Shown: positions 16,956 through 25,564, counted from the stretch's first letter. The stretch: 45,828 nt of DNA from an uncultured Eubacteriales bacterium (GCA_900549485.1 UROG01000019.1:1-45828), one strand, 5' to 3'. The notes: generated from the letters alone by a model not told the origin. Numbers and translations: made by a program.

Positions 16956-17810
16956 ATGGCAGAAATACGCATTGAGGGACTGCGCCATGTGTACAGCAAG
17001 GGCACTCCTTTTGAAAAAACGGCGATCGACAATATAAATATAACGCTGCACTCGGGTGAGCTTATCGGAATAATTGGCCATACGGGGTCGGGAAAGTCTA
17101 CCTTTATCCAGCATCTGAACGCCCTGCTAATTCCTGACGGCGGCACGGTTTGCTGCGACGGCGAGGACATAAATGCGGACAAATTTTCCCGCAGAGACGT
17201 GAAATTCAAGGTAGGTCTTGTGTTCCAATATCCTGAATACCAGCTTTTTGAGGAAACGGTGTATAAGGACATCGCTTTCGGTCCGCGCAACATGAAGCTT
17301 TCCGAACGCGAGGTCGATGAGCGCGTCCGCGAGGCGGCGGGTTTCGTCGGCATTGACGATGAGCTTCTGGATAAATCTCCTTTGGAACTTTCCGGCGGTC
17401 AGAAACGCCGTATAGCCATTGCGGGCGTTATCGCAATGCGCCCGGAGGTGCTCATCCTGGACGAACCGACGGCGGGACTTGATCCGCAGGGCAGCAGGCA
17501 GATACTCGGCAATATCCTTGCCTACCGCGAAAGAAGCGGAGCCACAGTAGTTATCGTGAGTCATAATATGGACGACGTTGCACGGATAGCGCAGCGTATT
17601 CTGGTGTTCGATCACGGCGCGATAGTTATTGACGGCGCTCCCGACGAGGTCTTTTCACAGGCGGACAGGCTTGTCGAAATGGGACTTGACGTGCCGCACG
17701 CGACGGAGATCGCCTGCGCACTCAGAAAAAGGGGCGTTGCGCTTGAAGGAGCGATATATACGCATGAACAGCTTAAAGCCGCCGTTCTCCGTGCAAAGGA
17801 GGACCGCTGA
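16956..17810 (+). CDS. ecfA2: ECF transporter ATPase subunit EcfA2
   Basis: The product is 284 residues, the second ECF ATPase, forming a heterodimer with EcfA1. Motifs: Walker A GHTGSGKST, Q-loop FQYPEYQLFEETV (typical of EcfA2), signature LSGGQKRRIAIAGV, Walker B LILDEPTAGLD, and switch His in IVSHNMDD. Its stop overlaps the ecfT start by one base (TGATG), which indicates translational coupling. Confidence 0.93.
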   Translation: MAEIRIEGLRHVYSKGTPFEKTAIDNINITLHSGELIGIIGHTGSGKSTFIQHLNALLIPDGGTVCCDGEDINADKFSRRDVKFKVGLVFQYPEYQLFEETVYKDIAFGPRNMKLSEREVDERVREAAGFVGIDDELLDKSPLELSGGQKRRIAIAGVIAMRPEVLILDEPTAGLDPQGSRQILGNILAYRERSGATVVIVSHNMDDVARIAQRILVFDHGAIVIDGAPDEVFSQADRLVEMGLDVPHATEIACALRKRGVALEGAIYTHEQLKAAVLRAKEDR

Positions 17811-18607
17811 TGCTTAAAGATATTACCTTGGGACAGTATTTCCCCGGAAACTCCGTTGTCCACAGGCTGGATGCACGCACAAAGATAATTCTTGTCGTTG
17901 TCTACATTGCCGCGCTCTTTCAGGCGGCGGGGTGGGCAGGCTACGGCACGGCCGTGCTTATAACGCTTCTGTGCATCCGCATATCGCAGATACCGATAAA
18001 AAGCCTTTTCAAGGGGCTGAAGCCGATGATATTCATAATCGCGCTCACTGCGGTTCTGAATATCTTCTATACGCAGGGAACTCCCGTCCTGCCCGGCTGG
18101 ATAATCACATGGGAGGGGCTTGAGCGCGCCGCGCAGATGGTACTGCGCATTACGCTGCTCATCATGGGTACGTTCCTTCTCACGTATACCACAAGCCCCA
18201 TGGAGCTTACAGACGGTCTTGAAAAGCTCATGAACCCGCTCAGGAAGATCAGAATTCCGGTGCATGAGCTGACACTTATGATGAGCATGGCTCTGCGCTT
18301 TATCCCGACGCTTATCGAGGAGACGGACAAAATAATGTCCGCCCAGAAGGCGCGCGGCGCGGACTTTGAAACGGGGAATCTTGTGCAGCGGACCAAGGCG
18401 CTGCTTCCGGTGCTCGTGCCGCTGTTCGTGTCCGCGTTCCGCCGTGCGGATGAGCTGGCCGTTGCGATGGAAAGCCGCTGCTACCACGGCGGCGAGGGAC
18501 GCACACGCATGAAGCAGATGAAATTTGCCGGTATTGACGCGGCGGCATTCGCCCTTGGCGCGCTTTTCCTTGCGGCAATGATAGCAATGAAGAAATTCGG
18601 TCTGTAA
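17810..18607 (+). CDS. ecfT: ECF transporter transmembrane subunit EcfT
   Basis: The product is 265 residues. It is the membrane scaffold that links the EcfA1/A2 ATPases to S subunits. Hydrophobic helices lie at about 28-60, 70-90, 105-130 and near the C-terminus (AAAFALGALFLAAMIAM). The two coupling-helix motifs are visible as QKARGADF and ESRCYHGG. HRLDARTKI at residues 19-27 is the family's typical start. It completes an ecfA1-ecfA2-ecfT operon and is followed by truA after 58 bp, an order common in Firmicutes. Confidence 0.92.
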   Translation: MLKDITLGQYFPGNSVVHRLDARTKIILVVVYIAALFQAAGWAGYGTAVLITLLCIRISQIPIKSLFKGLKPMIFIIALTAVLNIFYTQGTPVLPGWIITWEGLERAAQMVLRITLLIMGTFLLTYTTSPMELTDGLEKLMNPLRKIRIPVHELTLMMSMALRFIPTLIEETDKIMSAQKARGADFETGNLVQRTKALLPVLVPLFVSAFRRADELAVAMESRCYHGGEGRTRMKQMKFAGIDAAAFALGALFLAAMIAMKKFGL

Positions 18608-18665
18608 TTTTGTCGGAGAAACCGTGGAATACCGGATTATCAGAACGGCATTTTGGTAATGATTT

Positions 18666-19430
18666 ATGAGAAATATAGCGCTGAGACTTAAATATGACGG
18701 CAGCCGCTACCACGGCTGGCAGGTGCAGAAAGAGGATATAACCGTCGCCGCGACGCTTGAGGAAGCGCTTGCGAAGGTCTGCGGGCATCCCGTAAGGGCG
18801 ATCGGCTGCGGCAGGACGGACGCGGGCGTTCACGCCCTGCGCTACTGCGCCAACTTCAGGACGGACTGCCGCATCCCCGTTGACAGGCTCCCGCTTGCCG
18901 TAAACAGCCGCCTGCCTTCGGATATCGCCGTCTGCGCCGCCGTCGAGGCGGAGGATGATTTTAACGCGATCTCTTCCTGCATAAAAAAAGAATATATTTA
19001 CAAAATACTAAATAGTAATATCCGTGACCCCTTTCTTGCGGACAGGGTCTGCTTCTATCCGCAGCATCTTGACATGGCGCTTATGAGCGCCGCCGCAAAG
19101 GCGTTTGAGGGGACGCACGATTTCAGAGCCGTCCGCAGCGTCGGCACCGAGACGAAGACCACCGTGCGCACGGTGTACGAATGCAGCGCGGAAAAAACCG
19201 GAGATATCATTACGGTTTCCGTCTGCGCGGACGGGTTTCTCTACAATATGTGCCGCGCCATGGTCGGGACGATGGTGTACGCCTCCTACGGCAAGCTTCT
19301 GCCGGAGGATATACCGGCGCTTCTGAGACTCGGCGACAGGCGGCTGACGGGGCCGACGATGCCCCCGCATGGGCTTTACCTCAACAGGGTCTGGTATCCC
19401 GGCGCGGTCGGAGAAATGATGAAAAACTGA
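18666..19430 (+). CDS. truA: tRNA pseudouridine(38-40) synthase TruA
   Basis: The product is 254 residues and isomerises uridines 38-40 in the tRNA anticodon arm. The N-terminal YDGSRYHGWQVQ and the catalytic motif GCGRTDAGVHAL (nucleophile Asp52) are clear, as are GTHDFRAV and the FLYNMCRAMVGTMV motif in the C-terminal half. Length is normal. The genes rplM-rpsI that often follow truA in Firmicutes are not here; cvpA follows instead. Confidence 0.94.
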   Translation: MRNIALRLKYDGSRYHGWQVQKEDITVAATLEEALAKVCGHPVRAIGCGRTDAGVHALRYCANFRTDCRIPVDRLPLAVNSRLPSDIAVCAAVEAEDDFNAISSCIKKEYIYKILNSNIRDPFLADRVCFYPQHLDMALMSAAAKAFEGTHDFRAVRSVGTETKTTVRTVYECSAEKTGDIITVSVCADGFLYNMCRAMVGTMVYASYGKLLPEDIPALLRLGDRRLTGPTMPPHGLYLNRVWYPGAVGEMMKN

Positions 19431-19508
19431 TCAAAGCGAAAGTATATTTGTTCACATTTGTATGATAAATTAAATGTATGCGAATACATATTAAAGGTGA
19501 GATAACTT

Positions 19509-20225
19509 ATGAAAGCTGTTATTGACATCGTATTGCTGATTATAATCGCCCTCTGCACGTGGAACGGCTATAAGCGCGGACTTATAGGCGGCGTCGCGGG
19601 CATACTTGCGATCATTGTCGCGCTTCTGGGCGGCAGTCTTCTTGCCTCGGCCTATTCTCAGGAGATTGTTCCCGCGCTGGAGCCGTTTGTGGACGGCTAT
19701 GTCAATTCTCAGGACAACAGAAAGCAGATCCTTGAAAACCTCGGCTATGCCGACAGTGACAAATCCCTTACGGATATCATTGAAGAGGACAGCTCTCTGA
19801 AATACGACTATGCTTACGAAGCGATCACCAGTGTCGGCATATACTCCGGAACTGCGGAGAAGCTTGCGGAAAAAGCCGTTGACAGGGCGCAGCAGCTTGA
19901 GGTGCCGATGACGGACGCGGTCGTCTCCGTTATCTGCGAGACGGCGTCCTATGTCGGCGCAATGTCTCTTGCGTTCCTGATGATCCTTATTTTCCTTGTC
20001 GCTGTCGCCAATATAGGCAATCTTTCACTGCGGATTCCGAGTATGGAAAATCTGGATGAGCTGGGCGGATGCATGATAGGCTTTGTAAAGGGCTTTATCT
20101 ATTGCGTTCTGCTCTGCTGGCTCCTCGGCTTTCTCGGTATTATCATCGGCAAAACCACCATGGAGCATACCACGCTCGGCAGATTCTTCCTTGCCTTTAG
20201 TTGGATAACCGACGCCCTTATGTGA
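19509..20225 (+). CDS. CvpA family membrane protein
   Basis: The product is 238 residues. It has four likely membrane segments: residues 5-20, 25-48, 158-180 and 200-222. The first, with the W-N-GYKRGLIGGVAGI turn, is the CvpA signature. CvpA proteins are linked in enterobacteria to colicin V production and bile-salt tolerance, and they are widely distributed in Firmicutes without a defined role. The loop of about 100 residues between helices 2 and 3 is acidic. It begins the cluster that continues with the ClpE-like gene after 28 bp. Confidence 0.8.
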   Translation: MKAVIDIVLLIIIALCTWNGYKRGLIGGVAGILAIIVALLGGSLLASAYSQEIVPALEPFVDGYVNSQDNRKQILENLGYADSDKSLTDIIEEDSSLKYDYAYEAITSVGIYSGTAEKLAEKAVDRAQQLEVPMTDAVVSVICETASYVGAMSLAFLMILIFLVAVANIGNLSLRIPSMENLDELGGCMIGFVKGFIYCVLLCWLLGFLGIIIGKTTMEHTTLGRFFLAFSWITDALM

Positions 20226-20253
20226 TCGCAGAAATCTGAATGGGAGGACTATT

Positions 20254-22587
20254 ATGCAGCCTACAATGTGTTCACGCTGCGGCAAGAACGTAGCTATAAT
20301 TTTTATAACAAAGATAGAAAACGGCATAACCAAAAACGAGGGTCTGTGCCTCAAATGTGCAAGAGAGCTGCACATAAAGCCTGTTGACGATGTGATAAAC
20401 AAGATGGGCATTTCCGATGAGGAGCTTGACAATCTCTCCGGCGATATGATGACCGCCATGAACGGCGTGGAGGAGCTTATGGCGACCGATGGCGACGAGG
20501 GCGACGGCGACGACGGAAAGACCGCCACGTTTCCGTTTCTCAACCGCCTTTTCGGAAGCGCCGGAAACGGCGCGCAGGACGGCAGCGCTTCATCCGCGGC
20601 CGATAAGCCGAAGACAGAGACAAAAGAACCGCCCAAGGGAAAAAGAAAGTTCCTTGATAATTACTGCATAGATCTTACGGGACGCGCACGAGAGGGCAAG
20701 CTTGATGAAATGATAGGGCGCGAGGAGGAGCTTGAGCGCGTTATACAGATACTCAACCGCCGCCAGAAGAATAACCCCTGCCTCATCGGTGAGCCGGGCG
20801 TCGGCAAAACAGCCATTGCCGAAGGGCTTGCACAGCGTATCGTCAAGGGCAATGTCCCGTATAAGCTTCTGGATAAGCAGGTTTTCCTGCTCGACCTCAC
20901 ATCCCTTGTCGCGGGAACACAGTTCCGCGGCCAGTTTGAAAGCCGCATGAAAGGTCTTATCGAGGAGATAAGGAAGCAGGGCAATATCATCCTTGTCATT
21001 GATGAGGTTCACAATATTGTCGGCGCGGGCGACGCCGAGGGCAGCATGAACGCCGCCAATATCCTCAAGCCCGCACTTTCCAGAGGCGAGATACAGGTTA
21101 TCGGCGCGACTACCTTTACCGAGTACCGCAAGCATATCGAAAAGGATTCCGCCCTTGAACGCCGCTTCCAGCCCGTCACCGTGAATGAGCCGTCAATTGA
21201 GGACAGTATAAAAATAATCCGCGGCATTTCTCATTATTATGAGGATTACCACGGTGTGCATATTTCCGATGAGATATGCCGTCAGGCGGTGCTGATGAGT
21301 GAGCGGTACATAACCGACCGCTTCCTGCCGGACAAAGCCATAGACCTCATAGACGAGGCGCTTTCCGATGTCAATCTTAAGGATAAGACCATAAACGAGC
21401 GTATGTTCAAGGAGCGAGAGCTTGAGAACATCCGTTTTGAGCGCGAAGGGCTTGCCTCCGCCGACGCGCCTAAGGGCGTTGAAATGACCGAGCAGATGCT
21501 TGACGAGCGCTATGCCCGCATTGCGAATCTCCGCAGTCAGGAGATGAAGCTTGAGCAGGAGCTTGATGAGCTTAAAAAAGCGCCCGTGCCGGAGCTTACC
21601 GTTGATAACCTTGCGCGTATAATCGAGCTGTGGACGAAAATTCCCGCTTCCAGCATCCGCGAGGATGAGTTTGAGCGCCTTGCAAAGCTTGATGAGCGGC
21701 TCAAAGCGCATGTTGTCGGACAGGATGAGGTCATTGACACTCTCTGCGCCGCAATAAAGCGCAGCCGCGTCGGCCTCAAGGTCAAGCGCAAGCCGGTCAG
21801 CTTTATATTCGTCGGCGGCACAGGCGTCGGCAAGACGGAGCTTGTGAAGCGTCTTGCGGCGGATCTCTTTGATTCGCCCGAATCGCTTATCCGACTTGAT
21901 ATGTCCGAGTTTATGGAAAAGTTCGCCGTTTCGCGCATTATCGGTTCGCCTCCGGGATATGTCGGCTATGACGAGGCCGGTCAGCTTACCGAGAAGATAC
22001 GCCGCAAGCCGTACTCCGTGGTGCTCTTTGACGAGATAGAGAAGGCGCACCCCGACGTGATGAATATCCTTCTCCAGATCCTTGACGACGGGCGCATAAC
22101 CGATGCGCAGGGGCGCACCGTGAACTTTGAAAACACAGTCATTATCATGACCACTAACGCCGGCAGCAACACCAAAACCGGCAGCGTCGGCTTCGGCGGC
22201 ACTCTCGGCGATATGACAAAGGAACGCACGATGAAAGCGCTCAACGAATTTTTGCGTCCGGAGTTCATAAACCGTGTGGATGAGGTGCTTTGCTTCAACC
22301 AGCTTACGGAGGATAATTTCCGCTCCATCGCGGCGCTCATGCTCACCGATGTGCGCGACGTGCTTGCCGAGCGCAATTATACCCTCACGTGGGACGACAG
22401 CGTTATCGACCACCTTGTCAAAGAGGGCTATTCCGCGGCCTACGGTGCAAGAAATCTCAGACGCATAATCCAGAAGCAGGTCGAAGACGTTATTGCCGAG
22501 AAAATGATAGAGCTTCGCGGCCATAGTATCGCGGTTATCGCCCTTTCCGCGGCTGACGGCAAGATCACTGTTGATATAAAGGGATAA
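20254..22587 (+). CDS. clpE: ClpE-type AAA+ ATPase with N-terminal zinc finger
   Basis: The product is 777 residues. Residues 1-40 form a treble-clef zinc site with Cys6, Cys9, Cys32 and Cys35, the mark of ClpE rather than ClpC. A disordered acidic and Gly/Asp-rich linker follows (60-125). The first AAA+ domain has GEPGVGKTA near residue 180 and VIDEVHNIVGAG; a coiled-coil insert lies near 408-440 (ANLRSQEMKLEQELDELKK); the second domain has GGTGVGKTEL near residue 520 and LFDEIEKAHPDV. A GSVGFGG loop near 645 fits the ClpP-docking tripeptide. It unfolds proteins for ClpP. No CtsR-type operator was recognised. The next gene starts four bases after its stop. Confidence 0.88.
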   Translation: MQPTMCSRCGKNVAIIFITKIENGITKNEGLCLKCARELHIKPVDDVINKMGISDEELDNLSGDMMTAMNGVEELMATDGDEGDGDDGKTATFPFLNRLFGSAGNGAQDGSASSAADKPKTETKEPPKGKRKFLDNYCIDLTGRAREGKLDEMIGREEELERVIQILNRRQKNNPCLIGEPGVGKTAIAEGLAQRIVKGNVPYKLLDKQVFLLDLTSLVAGTQFRGQFESRMKGLIEEIRKQGNIILVIDEVHNIVGAGDAEGSMNAANILKPALSRGEIQVIGATTFTEYRKHIEKDSALERRFQPVTVNEPSIEDSIKIIRGISHYYEDYHGVHISDEICRQAVLMSERYITDRFLPDKAIDLIDEALSDVNLKDKTINERMFKERELENIRFEREGLASADAPKGVEMTEQMLDERYARIANLRSQEMKLEQELDELKKAPVPELTVDNLARIIELWTKIPASSIREDEFERLAKLDERLKAHVVGQDEVIDTLCAAIKRSRVGLKVKRKPVSFIFVGGTGVGKTELVKRLAADLFDSPESLIRLDMSEFMEKFAVSRIIGSPPGYVGYDEAGQLTEKIRRKPYSVVLFDEIEKAHPDVMNILLQILDDGRITDAQGRTVNFENTVIIMTTNAGSNTKTGSVGFGGTLGDMTKERTMKALNEFLRPEFINRVDEVLCFNQLTEDNFRSIAALMLTDVRDVLAERNYTLTWDDSVIDHLVKEGYSAAYGARNLRRIIQKQVEDVIAEKMIELRGHSIAVIALSAADGKITVDIKG

Positions 22588-22591
22588 AAAC

Positions 22592-23113
22592 ATGGGGAAG
22601 ATAGAGATAATTGAGGGAGATATCACAAAACAGGCCGTTGACGCCATCGTAAACGCCGCAAACTGCTCGCTTCTGGGCGGCGGCGGTGTGGACGGCGCCA
22701 TTCACAGAGCCGCCGGTCCCGAGCTTCTTGCCGAGTGCCGCACACTCAACGGCTGTGAGACGGGGAAAGCGAAGATAACAAAGGGATACCGCCTTCCGGC
22801 AAAGTATGTTATCCATACGCCGGGACCTATATGGCACGGCGGCGGCAGGGGAGAGGCGGAGCTTCTCGCCTCCTGCTACCGCTCATGCCTTGCCCTTGCC
22901 TCCGGATACGGCTGCAAAACGGTGGATTTCCCGTCCATAAGCACGGGCGTGTACCGTTTCCCGCTTGATAAGGCGGCGGCGATTGCCATAAGCACAATAA
23001 GCGATTATCTGAAGACTCATGACGATATCGAGCGCGTGCGCATGGTCTGTTTTGACAGACGCACTTTTGCGCAGTATGAAAAGGCGCTGAACGGAATGGG
23101 TGAGACGCCGTGA
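22592..23113 (+). CDS. Macro-domain protein, ADP-ribose or O-acetyl-ADP-ribose hydrolase type
   Basis: The product is 173 residues and consists of a single macro domain. Key parts are EGDITKQAVDAIVNAANCSLLGGGGVDGAIHRAAG, read in two overlapping motifs (GDIT..AIVNAAN and GGGGVDGAIH), and the C-terminal loop SISTGVYRFP that closes over the ribose. The Asn and Asp residues of MacroD-type hydrolases (NAAN and GGGVDGAI) are present, so removal of ADP-ribose from proteins or deacetylation of O-acetyl-ADP-ribose is likely. It lies between clpE and a rhomboid gene with near-zero spacing, so they are cotranscribed. Confidence 0.9.
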   Translation: MGKIEIIEGDITKQAVDAIVNAANCSLLGGGGVDGAIHRAAGPELLAECRTLNGCETGKAKITKGYRLPAKYVIHTPGPIWHGGGRGEAELLASCYRSCLALASGYGCKTVDFPSISTGVYRFPLDKAAAIAISTISDYLKTHDDIERVRMVCFDRRTFAQYEKALNGMGETP

Positions 23114-23670
23114 AAAAGGTGATAAAAATACAGTACAACTCTCCTGTTGTACTGACGTTTGCGCTTGTTTCACTCGGTGTGCTCCTGCTTGACAGAGCCA
23201 CCGGCGGATGGAGCACCGTGCGGCTTTTCAGCGTCTACCGCTCCTCGCCGTCGGATATCCTCACATATCCGCGCTTTGTTCTCCACGTACTCGGACACAG
23301 CAATTTCAAGCATTACATAAACAATTTCATGATGATCCTTGTACTCGGTCCCGGCCTTGAACAGCGCTACGGAAGCAGGAACCTCCTTCTGGCGATGTCT
23401 CTCACGGCGCTTGTTTCCGGCATGGTGCAGTGGCTCTTTTTTCCGGATACCATGCTCCTCGGCGCGTCGGGCATCGTTTTCATGATGATCGTGATGTCCT
23501 CTCTCGCGGGAATGAAAACCGGCTGCATCCCGCTTACTCTCGTCTTTGTGCTTGTTCTCTATATCGGCGGGGAGGTCGTTGACGGCATCACGCTGAGAGA
23601 CAACGTTTCCCAGCTCACACATATAATCGGAGGAATATGCGGCGCGATACTCGGCGTCGTGCTGAAGTAG
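23110..23670 (+). CDS. Rhomboid-family intramembrane serine protease
   Basis: The product is 186 residues. It has six predicted membrane helices, with the HSNFKHYINN stretch (Asn72), the GASG active-site loop (Ser120 in LLGASGI) and the catalytic His171 in THIIGGICGAI. This makes it a probable active protease that cuts membrane proteins within the bilayer, in contrast to the inactive relative at 813-1643. The start is a GTG overlapping the stop of the macro gene (GTGA), so translation is coupled. A ribosome site is weak. It is the smallest form of the family, without extra domains. Confidence 0.85.
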   Translation: MKKVIKIQYNSPVVLTFALVSLGVLLLDRATGGWSTVRLFSVYRSSPSDILTYPRFVLHVLGHSNFKHYINNFMMILVLGPGLEQRYGSRNLLLAMSLTALVSGMVQWLFFPDTMLLGASGIVFMMIVMSSLAGMKTGCIPLTLVFVLVLYIGGEVVDGITLRDNVSQLTHIIGGICGAILGVVLK

Positions 23671-23674
23671 GATC

Positions 23675-24112
23675 ATGGAAAAATTGCTTATCAGCGCCTG
23701 TCTTACCGGCGTCAACTGCAAATATTCCGGCGGCAATAACGCGCTTGACGCCGCCGTGCTTGAAAAACTCAGAGCAAAATACATACTCATCCCCGTCTGT
23801 CCGGAATCCGACGGGGGCTTGAGTACGCCCCGAGATCCGAGTGAGCGTGTGGGCGATACGGTTTTGAGCCGCTACGGGCAGAACGTCACTGCGGAGTTTG
23901 CCCGCGGTGCGGAGATCGCCCTTGAAAGAGCCGTTTCCGAGGGCTGTAAAAAGGCGCTGATGAAGGAATTAAGCCCTTCCTGCGGCAGCGGCAGAATATA
24001 TGACGGCACCTTCACCGGCACCGTAGTTGACGGCTACGGTCTCGCCGCAGAGCTTCTGAAAAATAACGGAGTTGAAGTCTTCGGCGAAGGCAAGATCGAA
24101 AAGCTGCTGTAA
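23675..24112 (+). CDS. DUF523/TudS-like [4Fe-4S] desulfidase family protein
   Basis: The product is 145 residues. The DUF523 signatures are all present: LISACLTGVNCKYSGG (Cys9), PVCPESDGGLSTPRDPSE (Cys42), and KELSPSCGSGRIYDGTF (Cys103). In the characterised relative TudS, three such cysteines hold a 4Fe-4S cluster that removes sulfur from thiouracil; these three are in the same order here. Which substrate this protein uses is not known. It follows the rhomboid gene by four bases and is the last gene of the clpE cluster, with a terminator 29 bp after the stop. Confidence 0.85.
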   Translation: MEKLLISACLTGVNCKYSGGNNALDAAVLEKLRAKYILIPVCPESDGGLSTPRDPSERVGDTVLSRYGQNVTAEFARGAEIALERAVSEGCKKALMKELSPSCGSGRIYDGTFTGTVVDGYGLAAELLKNNGVEVFGEGKIEKLL

Positions 24113-24140
24113 TGCGGTGGCTCTAACGGAAAAAACAATA

Positions 24141-24183
24141 AAAAAGGCGCGGAATCAAGTGCAATTTGACTCCGCGCCTTTTT
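24141..24183 (+). terminator. Rho-independent terminator of the clpE cluster
   Basis: AAAAAGGCGCGGA (24141-24153) and TCCGCGCCTTTTT (24171-24183) form a perfect 13-bp stem with an inner TCAA/TTGA extension. A and T runs on both flanks let it act on the converging BspA gene as well. Confidence 0.85.
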
Positions 24184-24193
24184 ATACCATGCC

Positions 24194-25360
24194 TCAGGCG
24201 CTGGCGTTGTAGTGTATCTTTGCGTTTAGCAGAGAAATGTTGCCGTAATTATCGATTTCGATTTTCTGCCAATCGCTCTCACTGCCTTCGTAATATACAT
24301 CGGAGAGTGCGTTCCAGAGCGAAAATGCGCCACACTCTATGCTCGTCACGCTGGCGGGAATAAATATTTCCGTAAGTCCTGTGCAGACGGAAAATGCGAA
24401 GTCGCCTATACTCGTCACGCCACTGGGTATCGTATAACTGCCGCTTCGCCCTGCGGGAAAGCATATCAATTCCGAACCGGATTTGTTGAAAACCACACCG
24501 TCTATGGAGGAGTAAACTTCATTACCCAGACCTACGTCTATGTCTGTAAGACTATCGCAGTATAAAAATGCGCTGTTGTCTATGCTCGTCACGCTGTCGG
24601 GTATGTTTATCTCTGTAAGCCCTGTGCAGCTGTCAAATACGATGTTATCTATAATCACCACGCTGTTAGGTATATTTATTTCCGTAAGCCCTGTGCAGCC
24701 GGAAAAAGCACCGTAACCTATATATGTTACGCTGTCGGGTATCGTTATCTCCGTAAGAGCTGCGCAGCCGAAAAATGCACCGTAACCTATATTTGTTACG
24801 CTGTCGGGTATCGTATAACTGCCGTTGCGACCTGCGGGAAAGCGTATCAATTCCGAACCGGATTTGTTGAAAAGCACACCGTCTATGGAGCAATAAGCTT
24901 CATTGCCCTGACTTACATCTATGTCTGTAAGACTGTCGCAGGAGAGAAATGTGAAGTTGTCAATGCTCGTCACACTGTCGGGTATCGTTACCTCCGTAAG
25001 AGCTGTGCAGTCGGCAAATACACCGTAACCTATATCTGTTATGCCGTCCGAAAATATTACGGTTTTTATCATGTCCTTATGGTCATACCACTCTGGATTG
25101 GCGGGGTACTTATAATCCTCCATTGCCCCCGTGCCGGAGATTGTGAGCGTACCGTCCTCGGTCAGCGCCCATTCGGCGCTGCCGCCGCATTTGCCGCTTG
25201 CAACCGTTGCGGCAGAAGCCGATACAAAGACGGCAGAGCCAATGCCGAAAGCTAATATCATAAGCAGGAGCGCCGCTATTATGCGCCCGCTTTTCCTGAC
25301 CGTTCCGCCTGTCGGCTTATTCTTTGACGCGCAGCAGGGATTAACATGTTTTCCAGCCAT
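24194..25360 (-). CDS. BspA-type leucine-rich repeat surface protein
   Basis: The product is 388 residues. A signal anchor with the core IIAALLLMILAFGIGSAVFV and an SASA cleavage region is followed by about nine BspA-like repeats of the form SIGYGAFSGCTGLTEITIPDSVT. Two islands of non-repeat sequence (IDGVLFNKSGSELIRFPAG and a near copy) lie 127 residues apart. Such proteins in gut Clostridia and Bacteroidetes are surface-exposed and can bind host or bacterial ligands. No wall-sorting motif or C-terminal helix is present, so retention is unclear. The ATG at 25360 follows TGGAGG; another ATG 15 bases upstream is part of that ribosome site. Its promoter is unusual (see 25419-25448). Confidence 0.85.
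   Translation of the reverse strand: MAGKHVNPCCASKNKPTGGTVRKSGRIIAALLLMILAFGIGSAVFVSASAATVASGKCGGSAEWALTEDGTLTISGTGAMEDYKYPANPEWYDHKDMIKTVIFSDGITDIGYGVFADCTALTEVTIPDSVTSIDNFTFLSCDSLTDIDVSQGNEAYCSIDGVLFNKSGSELIRFPAGRNGSYTIPDSVTNIGYGAFFGCAALTEITIPDSVTYIGYGAFSGCTGLTEINIPNSVVIIDNIVFDSCTGLTEINIPDSVTSIDNSAFLYCDSLTDIDVGLGNEVYSSIDGVVFNKSGSELICFPAGRSGSYTIPSGVTSIGDFAFSVCTGLTEIFIPASVTSIECGAFSLWNALSDVYYEGSESDWQKIEIDNYGNISLLNAKIHYNASA
24430..24937. repeat. Two 127-codon DNA repeats inside the BspA gene
   Basis: The block starting TCGTATAACTGCCG at 24430 recurs at 24811, exactly 381 bp on, with a very high match through about 127 bp (for example TTCCGAACCGGATTTGTTGA in both). Shorter copies of GTCACGCTGTCGGGTAT-type sequence lie between them. 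The repeats reflect internal duplication and could recombine to change repeat number. Confidence 0.7.
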
Positions 25361-25404
25361 TCTTTTTTCCTCCATTTATAAGCTTTTGCAATATTCATAA
25401 GATG

Positions 25405-25425
25405 TATATATATATATATATATAT
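25405..25425. repeat. (TA)10 microsatellite in the BspA promoter
   Basis: A pure TA dinucleotide run of 21 bases. It includes or abuts the predicted -10 box for the minus-strand BspA gene. Confidence 0.85.
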
Positions 25426-25448
25426 CATGCTACGTCGAAAAAAGTCAA
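25419..25448 (-). promoter_or_regulatory. Predicted promoter of the BspA gene, -10 inside the TA run
   Basis: On the minus strand TTGACT (25448-25443) is followed after 18 bp by TATATA (25424-25419), which lies in the TA tract. Changes in tract length would alter the -10 to start distance and the leader. Confidence 0.55.
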
Positions 25449-25530
25449 TAGAAAAGTGCAAATTTCATATAAAAAGATCGGAATCACGACGCTGTATCTC
25501 ATGTGTCCGCTTGTACGGAACAGTGTTTTT

Positions 25531-25564
25531 CCGCCGCCTCTTATACAGAGCGGCGGTCTTTTTG
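25531..25564 (+). terminator. Rho-independent terminator in a divergent intergenic region
   Basis: CCGCCGC (25531-25537) and GCGGCGG (25550-25556) form a GC-only stem followed by TCTTTTT. No plus-strand gene precedes it between the divergent BspA and Na/Pi genes, so it may end a short untranslated RNA or be a relic. Confidence 0.65.

Noticed and set aside
24194..25360. Regular repeats that could suggest a CRISPR array
   Set aside because: They are in frame, translate to BspA-type leucine-rich repeats and have no constant-length spacers.
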